Shown piece by piece: positions 12,079 to 23,174 of a DNA stretch of 64,000 nt. The notes below the pieces were generated by a model that saw only the letters and a list, made by a program, of their open reading frames with translations, ran no database searches and was not told the DNA's origin. The stretch lies in contig KQ964249.1 of the NCBI GenBank assembly GCA_001566295.1, forward strand, positions 992,001-1,056,000. The letters are read 5' to 3'. Both the position numbers and the translations under genes were made by a program. The stretch comes from Microdochium bolleyi (lineage: Eukaryota > Ascomycota > Sordariomycetes > Xylariales > Microdochiaceae). Position 1 is the first letter of the stretch, and each line of letters begins with the position of its first letter.

Positions 12079-13930
12079 TTACGCATTCTCGCGGAACAAC
12101 GTGGAGGGGTTCTCCTGCTGCTGCTTCTTCTCGGCGCTGTGGCCGGCAGGAGCAGCCTCGGCATCATAGGCCGTCGAGTCGCTGGCCCGGCCAGTCGCTA
12201 CAGCAGCACCAGCGCCGGGCGCGCCGCTCACGGAGCCGCGCTTCTCCTTGCGCGAGATCCAGCCCTCGGGCACCCACTTGCCGGAGCTGATGGGCTTGAC
12301 CTTGGGGTCGCTGTACATCATGTCGACGTGCTCGAGGGACAGGCCGACCGACTCGTACAGGAAGAACCAGACCAGGAGAGCGGCCGCGAGGTTCGTGCCG
12401 ACAAACACGAAGCCGTAAGCGTAGCCGATGCCGTCGTCGGCCAGCGGGGTGAGGAAGCTGAGCATGACTACAGAGAGATGAGTTAGTAAATGGATATGGA
12501 TGGGACTCAAGGCGGGCAGGGTTTGTCGGTAGTCTGAGAACCTGCAAACCCAACCTCCCTGGAATAATGACTTACAGTTTCCAAGCCAGTTGGCAGCAGT
12601 GGCAAGCGAAGCCTGCTTCGCACGAGTGCGCAGAGGGAACGTCTCGCCGATAACCACCCACGCGAATGGGCCCCAGGTCATGGCGAACGATGCGATGAAC
12701 ATGCAGGCCGAGACAATCATGACAATGCCGGTGGTGGGGTTGGCATCAGGGGGAAGAGCAGTGCCGACGGATGCGAAGACTGCGAGCCAACCAGTCTGCC
12801 ACAGAGCTCCGATGAAGAGAGGCCAGCGGCGGCCGAACTTCTCGACAATGTATAGACCAGGAAAGGTCATGACGACGTTGACAGCACCGAGGATGAGCTG
12901 GACGAGGATGGGGTCCTCGATGCCAGCCGAGTTGAAGATGGTGGCGCCGTAGTAGAAGAAGTAGTTGACACCGGTCCACTGCTGGAGGAAGTGAATGCCG
13001 AAGCCGAGCAGCGTGCGGTAGCGCAGCTTGGGGATGCCCGAGGGCCTGCCGGTCCAGCACTCGGCCCAGGAGCCGACGCCGGCGCGGGACTCCTTCTCGA
13101 CAATCTGGTACATCTCCTGGAAGTCGTTCTCGACGAGGGCATTGTGCGGGTCGTCCTTCATGCCACGAAGGCGCGCCATGGACGTGCGAGCACCTTCCCA
13201 GTCTCCACGGCTGGCGAGGTAGCGGGGGGACTCGGGGACAAAGAGGATACCGAGGCCTAGGGGCAGGGAGAAGGCGATGCCGAGGCCGATGACGATACGC
13301 CACGAGGCGCTGTCGTTCTCGATGTTGCGGACGCCATAGTTGATGATGTTGGCGATGAGGATGCCGATGGTGATCATGAGCTGATAGGAGGCAACGACGG
13401 CGCCACGGATCTCGCGCGGGGAGCACTCGGACTGGAACATGGGGACGCCGACGGAGAGGTTTCCGACACCGAGACCGGCGACGAAGCGGCCCATCATCAT
13501 GTGGATCCACGAGTACATGGACGTGATCTGGATGACGTTGCCGACGATGAAGATGGCAACGCCGAAGCTCATGCTCTTGCGGCGGCCCCACCAGTCGGCA
13601 GTGTAGGCGCCCGAGAGAGCACCGATGAGGGTGCCGATGCTCATGAGGGAGACGAGGAGGGCCTTGTTGATGGGGTCGAAGTCGGTCTGGCCGTCCTTGA
13701 CGGTTGTGCCGAAGCGGTCGATGAAGTCCCTGAAGAGCAGCATGCCCGAGATCTGGCCCGTGTCGTAGCCGAAGAGGAAGCCACCGATGGAGGTGATGGC
13801 TCCAAGGATGAGGGACTCGACACCGCAGTCGGCGCCATTGACGCGGATGGACCTGGCGAGGTTGTGTTAGCCTGACGAGTCGATACTGTGGGAAAGCCGA
13901 GAGGTATGCCTACTTTCTACCGAGACCCAT
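12079..13930 (-). CDS. Hexose (sugar) transporter, MFS/HXT family, 560 aa
   Basis: Proton- or facilitated-type monosaccharide carrier of the plasma membrane. Three exons: 13930-13914, 13852-12576 and 12467-12079. The first exon holds only 17 bases (MGLGRK), followed by a 61-bp intron; the second intron is 108 bp with branch ACTAAC. Both junctions keep frame and restore family motifs: the helix 1 entry FLFGYDTGQISGM and WLGNFMLSFLTP. Sugar-porter signatures are present: DWWGRRKS after helix 2, GRFVAGLGVG, PESPRYLASRG closing helix 6, QQWTGVNYFFYYG in helix 7, and VGLSLEHVD near the end. Length and 12 hydrophobic segments fit the family. The C-terminal tail (about 55 residues) is cytosolic and Ala/Gly/Ser-rich. 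Several CreA-type GC boxes lie 150-420 bp upstream. Substrate specificity cannot be read from the sequence. Confidence 0.95.
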
Positions 13931-14042
13931 CTTGGAAGTGGTGTCGTCCTAGGACGCTGGCGATATCATGCAGAGAAGCGGAGGGGAGAGCGAGCTGGTG
14001 AGCAAGAAGACTGGCTAGAGACAGGCCGGGCAGGTCGGCAGT

Positions 14043-14048
14043 GTTATA
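14043..14048 (-). promoter_or_regulatory. Possible TATA element of the hexose transporter gene
   Basis: Minus-strand TATAAC lies 113 bases upstream of the ATG. It is followed by a pyrimidine-rich leader without any ATG except one closely spaced ATGATATC near 13966. Position and leader composition fit a core promoter; no experimental support. Confidence 0.35.
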
Positions 14049-17000
14049 CAAGATATCCAGGCACAGCCCGGGATTGCATCGTGGGGACAGTGCTCGACTT
14101 TATGAGAAACTCTGGAGACGAGTGTGGGCAATCGGGCCTTCGGGCAGCCCGCGGCTGGGGTCGTGCCTGCCCCAGATTCCCTTTGAGCTCGACGGAGACG
14201 AAGAGACGACGGGCGTCATTGGCGAGTGTGGACTGCGGAGTGCCGTGCGTCGAGATGGGCAGTGCCGGTGTTGCAGTGTGGTGGAGTGTGTGTGCCCCCG
14301 GCCGCCGTCGCCTTGGCCGCCGTCATTGTTCGCGATCCGGGGCCCGCCCAGCCTCGTGCCAAGCGCAACGGCTGCACCATGCACTCTCGCGCACTGCGCG
14401 TGCTACACCTCCTTTGCCCGCCGCCCTCGCTTGCGGCACGGTTATCCGCTTCGTCGTGTTGAAGCCAATTTGCCAGAGACAACAGTCACAGACCGCACCT
14501 TTGGGGTTGGAGGAATAAAGAGATACCTTACCTCCAGGTGACCGCAGAGAAGGCTGTCGTCCCGACTCCACACCTTGCCCTTGGCCCTCCGGCTCCCGGC
14601 GTGGTCGGCCCCTGCCAGTGGCGTCAGCGGCGACGTCAAACAGCACAGCTCCCGCGATCTCCAGCCTCAGCTGCCCTCCGTGAGGCTTAAAACCATGCCT
14701 CGTCCTGCACGACTCACGACTCGCGCACCACGCACCACCCACCTGGCCACCGGCGCCTGTCACAGTCTTTCACCTCTGCCAGAGCCGACGTCATTCTGAG
14801 GGCACCTCTGCACTTTTGCAATCCCACCGCCATGTGGAGGTTCTCGAATCATGGAACAACGTAAAACGGGGGCCCAGGCGGATCCTCATGTCGTCTGGTC
14901 TCCCGCAAAAAATTGGAATAAAATTTGTATCCCGCATCTGCCCGTGTTCTGCTCCACGCGGAGCATCCTGCACTCCGCCAAATATCCCGCGTGCAGTTTC
15001 TCGGGGTCGGGGCTGGAGTTCAGACACCCGTCCCGGCGTAGCTAATGTCAAAAGAGCCTGTGTGTGGGGAAGGATCCTCCGCCCGTGATACCGTGCTCTC
15101 CTCGGTCCCTCATGCAGATTCGGCCCTTTGTCACAGAAAAGATGGGGGTTTTGCTGGAGCCACGACACGTAAAACTGCACGTGAGCCAGCACATCCAGAG
15201 ATATGTTCTGCACTGGCCACGACAAAGAGCCGGGAGCGCGGCGAGATTGGTTGTCGGAACGATCAGCCTCGTCGCCAGCTTGGACCCCCCTACAGCACAG
15301 TACTTTGGGGAAACACAGGCCTGAGGCTCGTTGGCTGCCCGTGTCGCGGCACCACACACGGGGGCAGAGGGCAGGATCCGTGCATCCCATGGAAAGAGTG
15401 GTTCGCCCGCGAGATGGGCCGAAAAGAATACCGCCGGACAAGACTCTGGCCAAGAGCCGTGTCTGCAGCGCGTGCTTGGCAGAGCAGATCATATCATATT
15501 TCGCAGGTATGTGCACTGACTGTCTGTCTGGCGTCTATTATTTATGCACACTTCTCTGCTTCCTCTGGGAGAAACAGACCCTCGGATCATGTACAGTAAT
15601 TTATGCTGTTGGTTGCTCGGCAAGCATCCGAACCACGCAACATTCTCCTTGACCGAAGCATTTCTTGGCAGTCCGCCCCTACGCCGCGGGTACCACCTTT
15701 TGCCACAGGCTCTCGTCGGACTACATGCTCGACCTTCCATTGTAACCCGTGATCTGCCGTACCTCGTCCCGTGGGGACATTCTCTCGACGACCGAGCTAC
15801 CTCTCCACAAGGACATGCTCGAACATCTAAATACTTGGCGAGACGAGCACACGCCACGTCCAGTGGCAACCCTTGGATGAAAAAGTAGTTCTGCTGGAGC
15901 ACATAATCCCACGAGCAAGACTTCTGCCCACGAGCCCCTTCTTGACTGGCCTCTTTCAGGTGCAACGAGTCCTTCCTCTTGAAACACCAGCATCGTGACC
16001 ACGATCTCCACCTCCTCCATGCCGTGCCGTGCCGTGCCCGTGTCCTGGTTGAAAAAGATGCCTGCTCTCTCGCGATGCCGTGGGCAGGCCGCCGAATATC
16101 TCACAAGTGGTAAATGGCGACAGGGGAATCCAGGCTTCTTTCCCACGGAGGACGCGGCTTTCTCTCCTAACATGGAAGTCAGGTATAGGAAGACACCCCT
16201 CGCGAGGGGACGAGCAGTGTAGGGCCTGATAAGATGCAGCATAGTATCAACTTCCAAGTCGCCCAAGTTATCTTGGTTGTCATGATATCTTTGAAGAATT
16301 CGGAAAATAAATAATGAAAAATAAGAAGAACAGGACCTGCTTCACCCCTACGAGAATACTGCAAGGTCACTCCAAAACAGGAGAAATAGCCCTCGTCTGA
16401 TTTGTGACTTGTCATCCGTGTCCTACACAGACCCCTTTTCTTTTATGCTTCTTTGGCTGAATCATCCCCATGGTATTGTCAATGTCAGTCATGGGAAGCT
16501 AGAGCTGGCCAGAGCCCGGCCTTGGCTTATCCGGCGTCAGCCAGTCGAAGAGCTGGCGTACCCGTCAAGCTCGAAGGAAGAACCCCGTTACCCGCAAGAG
16601 ACGCATCTGCAAGAACCACAGGATCAGCCACCACGCCGATTTCATTTACTGTTTGTTAGAATGCCCTATCCTTTCGATAGCAGGGGTTTGGGAACTTCTG
16701 TGTGTATAATCTTCTGGGGTTTCCGGACGAGATCTCTCGTTTAACTGTTTCTGCTCCCCCGGGATGTACTCCCTCCTCCCTCTCTTTCCCCTTCTCTCCG
16801 CCTCTCAGATCTACACCCCTTATTTCAGAACAGCTAAACGACTACGCTCGCCTGCAATCTGTACAGTCTTCTTCTGTGGACGGCGAGAGAGACCGCAGAC
16901 CCGACAGCGTCATTCAGAAAATACTCGGCACCCAGCCCGTGATAGATTTTTAGCACACGTATACAAGATAAAGGCCCTGAATAATGGGGATTATTCCTAC

Positions 17001-19843
17001 TGATCATCTATGAATCATCACAGACTAGAGTTCTGGCTCGAACACTTCGGAGGTACCTCATCAAGTAGAGGCAACTTTCCTTTCACTCGGGCCAGTATTC
17101 ACACACACATGTAAATAAATAAATAAGCTTTCATGGTATATATTTTGGTACAATAGCAAAGAGAAGACAAGCTACTAGAGCTCAATTCTCTCAAGATCTC
17201 GCGTCTATGGAGAGGATGCGAACTGAGGGTCACCATTTCACGGGAGCTGAGAAAGGAGTTCGGGGGGGGTTTCCAGCACGCGCCAACTTGTGATTGGCGA
17301 CTCGCCAATGGATCAGAGGGCTCAGCGTGCGACACTGCAGTCTAAAGGTTTCCTGGAGAATTCTCATGTTTGCTTGCACGCGGCTCTGTCGGATGCACAC
17401 AAGTTAGGTCGCGCAAGCAACACAGCTGATCATGGATCACCGATTCGGCTTTAGAACCATGGTTCTGCCCGTGTTCGGAGCGTGCCACCAGCGCCTCCGG
17501 GCAGGGACTCGTTCTCTGCGAATAGCGTTTGTGCCACTCTCTGCGACACCAGAGGCAAGCTGAAGGCGATATACAAGGTGTGGCCTGCCGTGGAGAGGAT
17601 GCCGTTTTTTTTTTAAAAGCAGTCAGGCCCTGAGAGCCATGAGCTGATCCCAGGGTACAGCACAGAATGTACTTTAGAACGGTGGAACATGATCTTCAAA
17701 GTTGTCGCAATCATCGGGTTCTTCTTCTCGAGGATGATGCGGATCTGGAATTTGGAATAAGTCATAGATCCTTTGGTAGGACGGGAGAAGAACCGGGTCG
17801 CCTCAGACTTTCTGCTAGATCACATGGTCTTGATACTGCCCTTGGTATCTTGCTCTTAAAAAAGCGCGGACAGAAATGTTGCGTGATCGGCTTGGAGGAA
17901 TCAAGCGAGCCACGTGATAGGTTGCGAAAAGATGTTGTGATGGTCGGCTTAGCATTGAAGTGTCTCCTCGACCTTCCACTTTGGGTCTGCCGATGATTTG
18001 GGCTTGTGAATGTCTCCCAAGGAATCTTCTACGCAGAAAACCGTACATGAACTGCCTCGAAGCGGTAGGATTGCAATGACTGAGGAGGAAGCTCCATAAG
18101 CAGGAAGTCGGAACAAAGTCTGCCATGGTGATTCGGCCGCGGCCATGCCTGCGTATGATCACCGTTGCAGCTGCAGACGCTGCAGGCATCCAGATCATAT
18201 CTCAAATCAACAAGCTCTTACTTATGCGTATGTTTTCGTGAAACATGGCTACGTGTAGGTGTTGCTGCATGTGGCAGCTGTAGCAGCCGCAACGCAAGGC
18301 GATCTCTCAATGTGCAGCGTGTGCAGCACGGCATGGGCTCCGCATGCTTCATGATTGGGTCGTCGATCCTCGCCATAGCTCGCTTCCATTCATGTGTGCT
18401 CCATAGAGCTGTTGATCTTATCGACGCACGAGCTTCAGATGACAATGCAGTGGCGTGATGCAATGCCCATTGGAGCGAAAAGAAACAACTGTGGAGACTC
18501 TGAGGAGAAGGCCGCGTACTCTGCACAGGTCCATCTCGGTACGCTATACAAGCGATGTGATATGGCGAAGTAGCAGTTGGTCTACACTCGACGTTGCGTG
18601 CAGATTGGCGATCAACTTGAAACATGACGGTAATGAAGATGTGCTCATGGGCAGGAAGAGGTGCAACAGAGGCGAGCTGTTGGCGAGAGACGACTGGGGC
18701 GGGTGGCTTGCTGCGATGCAACGGTGATTCAGGGGTCGGCCAATGAGACGTGCTGAAGGCATCCCGACAGGGTTAGGACCGCAAGAAGCTCAAGCCACAG
18801 AGGATGCCTATCGGGTCTGACAAGACTCGTGGCAGTGGTGATTCAAGCGCCTACCAAAACCCCCGTGGCGAGGCTGTCGAAGCACGGCATCCGACTGGCC
18901 AGCTGTCCGTTATTGGACTGCCCATCGCCGTCATCGGCCCTCGATGCAGGACACATGGTCTACCGCGAGTCGTCAACTGCGGCTGCTTGTTTTCATTGGC
19001 GTGGGACCGTGAGGCTTAATCTCGAGGCCTCGGTAGCTCGTTGTGCTCCTTTTGCGCGTCTCCGCTGATGCTGCTCGGAGTGAAGCATGATCGACGGGCA
19101 GGCACAAATAGCGGGCAGTCGGTCCAGCCTCGGGTCAGACCCACGGCACCGGCACCGGCACCAGCACCGGCGTACGTGTCGCATGCGAGGGTCAACTGGA
19201 TAAGGATCTGCCCGAGATGGGCCTATGACGAGTCGCAGCGGGAACCAGTCAGTGGGTTGTTGTCGCAAGGTGGGACGTGCCTTGTGAGCACACACTGGAT
19301 GAGGCCCAGTAAGCCTCAAAGAGGGGTGCTGGTGATGTTCTGAACGGGCTTGTGTGCAGAATACATTGCATCGAGGTGCAAGCCCGTGTTCTGGAGCTTG
19401 AGAGATGGTGAAGAGCCGGGTAACAAACCCGGCGCTGCAGCTGGTCAAGGAGGATATAGCCAGACACTGTCTTGGTCCCGACAATGGCAAGAACGACCCA
19501 GGCCGGGTGGGCAACACCAGCACCAGCAGGCCCATCAGCAATGTCTTCTGGCACGCACACTCCCAGAAACATCAATCTTGCTCTCTATCAGACAAAACGC
19601 ACATTAGCCACCGCTCATCGGGTTTCGAAACAAGATGCATCCCGCAGCACACAGCTGAGCATGTGCCATTGGCTGGTCCCTGATCAGTGGCGCTGTGCAT
19701 GCCTGTCCCTGCTGGCGTCGATCTCGCCCACCAGCCCCATGTCGACTCCATCACGCAGGGGCATGCCCTCCACGATCGCCAGCAGATGGGTACACATCTC
19801 GGCTTGCACGCAAGCACATCATCCGCCATGGAGAACATCTCGC

Positions 19844-19849
19844 ATATAA
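19844..19849 (+). promoter_or_regulatory. TATA box of the subtilase gene
   Basis: The element ATATAA lies 214 bases before the ATG. It is followed by a CT-rich leader of about 180 bases with no ATG, typical of strongly expressed fungal secreted-protein genes. Predicted transcription start is near 19875-19890. Confidence 0.55.
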
Positions 19850-20062
19850 GACTACGCCGTGCTCCGGTCAACCTGGTGTCTGGATTTCGGCAGCACTCAT
19901 CGCAGCAGCCTCCTTCTTTACCACCTCTTCCTCGCCACGCCTCCTTTGTCGGCAGGATCCTTCGCTTGTTCTCTGTTCGCTCTCGTCAGACATCTTCACT
20001 TGCAACACTCCTTTCGACCAAGGACATTCTTTTCGTAGAACCGCTTCTTCTCAACTTTCATC

Positions 20063-21286
20063 ATGGTTGGCTTCAAGACTCTGGCCATCCTGGCTGCTGG
20101 CCTCCTTCCTGTCGCCTCTGCTCTTCCCAAGCCCTACTACAAGGCCACTCAGATCGATCACGATGTCATTGCCGGCCAGTACATCGTGACCCTCAACAAG
20201 GACCTCGACGAGGCTTCCGTCGCCAACCACTACAGCTTCGCCTCAGCCATCCACGCCCGCAGCGGCAGCGGCACCTGGGGCATCCGCAAGCAGTGGAAGC
20301 TTACCAACTTCAACGGCTACAGTGGCCACTTTGACGAGGCCACCATCGAGCAGATCCGCGCGGATTCCTGCGTCTTCGCCGTCGAGCCCAACAGGGCCCG
20401 CCACCTCATGGTTGTCGAGACCCAGCGGAACGCCCCGTGGGGTCTGGCCTCCATCTCCAGCTCTGGCAGCGGCAATGGCACCAACAGCACCAGCTCCAGC
20501 TACTCCTACGAGAGCGCTGCTGGAGAGGGCCAGTTTGCCTACATCGTAGACACTGGCATCCTTGACACCCACGAGGAGTTTGATGGTGGCCGCGGTGTCA
20601 AGGGCTACAACGCGGTGGCCGATGTTCCCTTCGAGGACAAGGACGGACACGGCACTCACGTTGCAGGCACCATCTGCGGCAAGACCTACGGCGTCGCCAA
20701 GAAGGCCACTTGCGTTGCCGTCAAGGTCTTTGACGGCGGCAGCTCCACCACCGAGACCGTTCTCGACGGCTACAACTGGGCCGTGGAGGATATCAAGAAG
20801 CAGGGCCGCGAGGCCAAGTCCGTCATCAGCATGTCTCTCGGCGGCGCCCGCTCCGATGCTGAGAACCGCATCGTGGAGCAGGCTTTCGCTGAGGGTATCC
20901 TGACTGTTGTCGCCGCCGGAAACGACGGTGCCGATGCCTCCAAGTACTCTCCCGCCTCCGCTCCCAACGCCGTGACCGTTGGTGCTGCAGACAACACCAA
21001 CACGCGCGCCAAGTTCTCCAACTTTGGCGCCGTCGTCGACATCTTCGCCCCCGGTGTCGATATCAAGAGCGCCTGGATCGGCGACGATAGCGCCACCGAG
21101 ATTCTCGACGGCACCTCCATGGCCACCCCCCACGTTTCCGGCCTCATCCTCTATCTCAAGTCTGTCTTTGCCGGACAGCTTGACAGCCCTGCTGCTGCGA
21201 CCAAGAAGCTCCTCGAGCTCGCGGTCCCTGGCATCAAGGACCCTAAGGGCGCCAACGTGCGCGCGTACAACGGTGTCAAGGCTTAA
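20063..21286 (+). CDS. Secreted subtilisin-like serine protease (S8A, proteinase K-like), 407 aa
   Basis: Extracellular endopeptidase made as a pre-pro-enzyme. Single exon with ATG in good context (ATCATGG). Residues 1-20 are a signal peptide with likely cleavage after VASA. Residues about 38-116 are the I9 propeptide (GQYIVTLNKDLDE onward), an intramolecular chaperone and inhibitor. The mature enzyme starts near residue 117-124, before NAPWGLASIS. The catalytic triad is complete: Asp163 in VDTGI, His196 in DGHGTHVAG, Ser352 in GTSMATPH; oxyanion Asn287 is in AAGND. A Ser/Gly/Asn-rich loop (about 132-150) carries two N-glycosylation sequons (Asn138, Asn141). Length matches proteinase K and cuticle-degrading relatives. 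It has a TATA box and a CT-rich leader. Likely role is nutritional protein breakdown or host/insect cuticle digestion, which the sequence cannot decide. Confidence 0.96.
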   Translation: MVGFKTLAILAAGLLPVASALPKPYYKATQIDHDVIAGQYIVTLNKDLDEASVANHYSFASAIHARSGSGTWGIRKQWKLTNFNGYSGHFDEATIEQIRADSCVFAVEPNRARHLMVVETQRNAPWGLASISSSGSGNGTNSTSSSYSYESAAGEGQFAYIVDTGILDTHEEFDGGRGVKGYNAVADVPFEDKDGHGTHVAGTICGKTYGVAKKATCVAVKVFDGGSSTTETVLDGYNWAVEDIKKQGREAKSVISMSLGGARSDAENRIVEQAFAEGILTVVAAGNDGADASKYSPASAPNAVTVGAADNTNTRAKFSNFGAVVDIFAPGVDIKSAWIGDDSATEILDGTSMATPHVSGLILYLKSVFAGQLDSPAAATKKLLELAVPGIKDPKGANVRAYNGVKA

Positions 21287-22217
21287 GCGGCATGTTTATC
21301 TGGAATAATTTCTTCGAGGACTTCAATCATATTCTGACGGGGATCTGCACTAGCCGAGCATTCTCTGGCATTTATCAATTCTTAGCAAGTACATACGATT
21401 TGTGGATTTATAAACCCCTTGATGGGCTAAACATGAGAAATTCTGGGAGCTATTTCCATTCGAACGGGACTCGTGACTTCTCCATGCATGCAACATAAGG
21501 ACCGCCCGCAAGTGAATCACGTAAGAAACGCTGCTTCTCATGTGACCTGCACTACATAAATTGGGATCGCCTTGTTTGTAACTGTCTGATCGACATCTTT
21601 CCTACTCGAAGCCAAAAAGTTCCACATAGTATCTCAGATTGTGGCCGCGCCACCGGCCACGCGGCTGGATTTCTATCGCTCTCCTTTTATTGCTATGGCT
21701 TTGACCTAGGCAGAGAAGCATACACCAGGTTCCTTTTGTCTTATGGTAGTATGTATCTAAGGGAAACACCTTAGTACACATAAGCAATATGAACTGATAA
21801 ACTAGTCTTTAAAAAACAGACACAATACCTTGCCTTGCCTCATGCGCCGCGCGCCAGTCCGTCGATAGTTGATGCCGTGAAGCTCGCATGTACTTCGAGG
21901 CTGTATTCCTTTCTTTCATAGCTGCATCTGCTGTGGTCGATCATGCGCTGTGCCTTCCTCTTTCTCTTCTTCTGCTTCCCAGACCACGCAGAGGAGTATG
22001 GAGTAAAGTACTCGCTTGACGACCACGGGTAGTTCGGCGATCAGAAAGCTGTCACAAAATCTTTGTTTTTCTTTTTTCTTTGTCCTTCATACTTTCGGGA
22101 TTCTTTTCTTGCTTTCTTGGGTGTGTGTCTGGGCTGTGAAACGGATTTTCAGACTCGAGATATCATACAATAGGTCGTGTCTACACTTTCACATTTGTCA
22201 TGTTGTTCCCACGACAG
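21287..22217. other. Intergenic, convergent 3' ends
   Basis: About 0.9 kb between the subtilase stop and the stop of the DUF1810 gene. More AT-rich than the neighbours, with T-rich tracts near 22060-22120, as expected for two 3' untranslated regions. No gene seen. Confidence 0.65.
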
Positions 22218-23174
22218 CTACATTATCTCTTCCTCTTCATTCAGGGCGCGCTCGGTGACTACATCGCGCTCCCCAGCAAAGTACTTATCCAGCACACCCT
22301 CAAACACTGTGGCCCCATCGTCGCCACCACCCCCAGAATCAGCGGCAGCCCTCGCGAAAAGCGTCATGCAACTCAGCAGCTTGTCCCGGTCCGTCTCCCC
22401 ACCCATGAGATCCTCTACGTCCTCCACGGGGCTGTCCAGCACGACTCTTGTGATCTCCAGCAGTCTCCGCCCGAGGATCTCGTGGTCGAGGTACGCGCGG
22501 GCCTCCGCGAGGGAGTAGATCCCGTAGGCGCGGCTCATCTCGGACAGCCTGCTGCCCATGCTGCCGGGCCCTGGGCGGGCGAGGGGCATTTGGGGGAACA
22601 CGTACCACACCCAGTGCGACGTCTTGCGGCCCTTGCGTAGTTGCCGGAGCGCCGCGGCGTAGGTGCCCAGCCACGGCGAGGAGGTCTCCGGGTCGAGATG
22701 GTCCTGAGCGGAGAGGAAACGGTAGAGATTGTGAGGGTCGTCGTCGTTGCCGTCGAGGTCGTCTTGCTCTTTTGGACGGGAGGGGGACGGACTGGCGTGG
22801 GATGAGTGTGGCTGTGGTGTGTTGCTGTCATCGCCTCTCACGGTTGCTGTTCTGTCGTGTGTCGTATCTGTAAATGGTGTTGCTGTCATTGTCGCTTCTT
22901 GTGAATGGCTAGGAGGCCTGGTGCGCTGCTGGTCGTGGATACTTCTACGTTGCGAACCTCGGTCTTGCTGCGGACGGGAACTGTAGAGGTACCTGCTGCT
23001 GCCTGGTCTTCCTGGGCGCCTCTGCGAGCCGTCTGACGACGTTTCTTGAGATGGTGCGTCTGATGTCGATGTCGAGTGCGAAGCCGAGGTCGATGCAATC
23101 CCTCCGGTATTCGTCTTTGTCCGCGCTCCGGCAGGGCGGAAGTACGAGTCGATAGTTCTCTTGGGTCCAGCCAT
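22218..23174 (-). CDS. DUF1810 family protein with disordered N-terminal extension, 318 aa
   Basis: Single exon, start chosen at ATG 23174 (MAGPKRTIDSYFRPAG). The C-terminal 155 residues are a full DUF1810 domain: LYRFLSAQD at its start, the family hallmark SHWVWYVFPQMP, then YGIYSLAEARAYLDHEILG and RLLEITRVVLD. Bacterial members are about 140 aa stand-alone proteins; here about 160 disordered Ser/Thr/Arg/Gln-rich residues precede the domain. The biochemical function of DUF1810 is not established to my knowledge. The first residues KRTIDSYFR resemble a PCNA-interacting (PIP) box lacking the usual Gln. The frame stays open upstream to an in-frame ATG at 23378, which would add 68 Arg/Ser-rich residues resembling a mitochondrial presequence. 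The domain is certain; the start and any PCNA link are not. Confidence 0.88.
   Translation of the reverse strand: MAGPKRTIDSYFRPAGARTKTNTGGIASTSASHSTSTSDAPSQETSSDGSQRRPGRPGSSRYLYSSRPQQDRGSQRRSIHDQQRTRPPSHSQEATMTATPFTDTTHDRTATVRGDDSNTPQPHSSHASPSPSRPKEQDDLDGNDDDPHNLYRFLSAQDHLDPETSSPWLGTYAAALRQLRKGRKTSHWVWYVFPQMPLARPGPGSMGSRLSEMSRAYGIYSLAEARAYLDHEILGRRLLEITRVVLDSPVEDVEDLMGGETDRDKLLSCMTLFARAAADSGGGGDDGATVFEGVLDKYFAGERDVVTERALNEEEEIM

Larger units (their letters stand above)
13931..20062. other. Gene-free stretch, 6.1 kb, shared upstream region of two divergent genes
   Basis: Lies between the starts of the hexose transporter (minus) and the subtilase (plus). No frame shows a domain, signal peptide or membrane pattern, and none is supported by splice sites. 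Visible are GC boxes near 14081-14342, a triplicated GCCGT near 16020, a T10/A4 tract at 17605-17618 and a GCACCG repeat near 19145-19170. The length is unusual compared with the 0.6-1.5 kb spacers in the right half. Confidence 0.5.

Noticed and set aside
12746..13591. 281-codon frame overlapping the hexose transporter on the same strand
   Set aside because: Arg/His/Pro-rich out-of-frame shadow of the transporter.
14791..15516. 241-codon minus-strand frame upstream of the hexose transporter
   Set aside because: No domain or signal peptide, and contradictory long frames on the other strand; treated as noncoding.
20243..21133. 296-codon open frame antisense to the subtilase
   Set aside because: Shadow of a GC-rich, biased coding strand; Gly/Val/Ala-rich with no domain, and the sense strand holds a complete protease.
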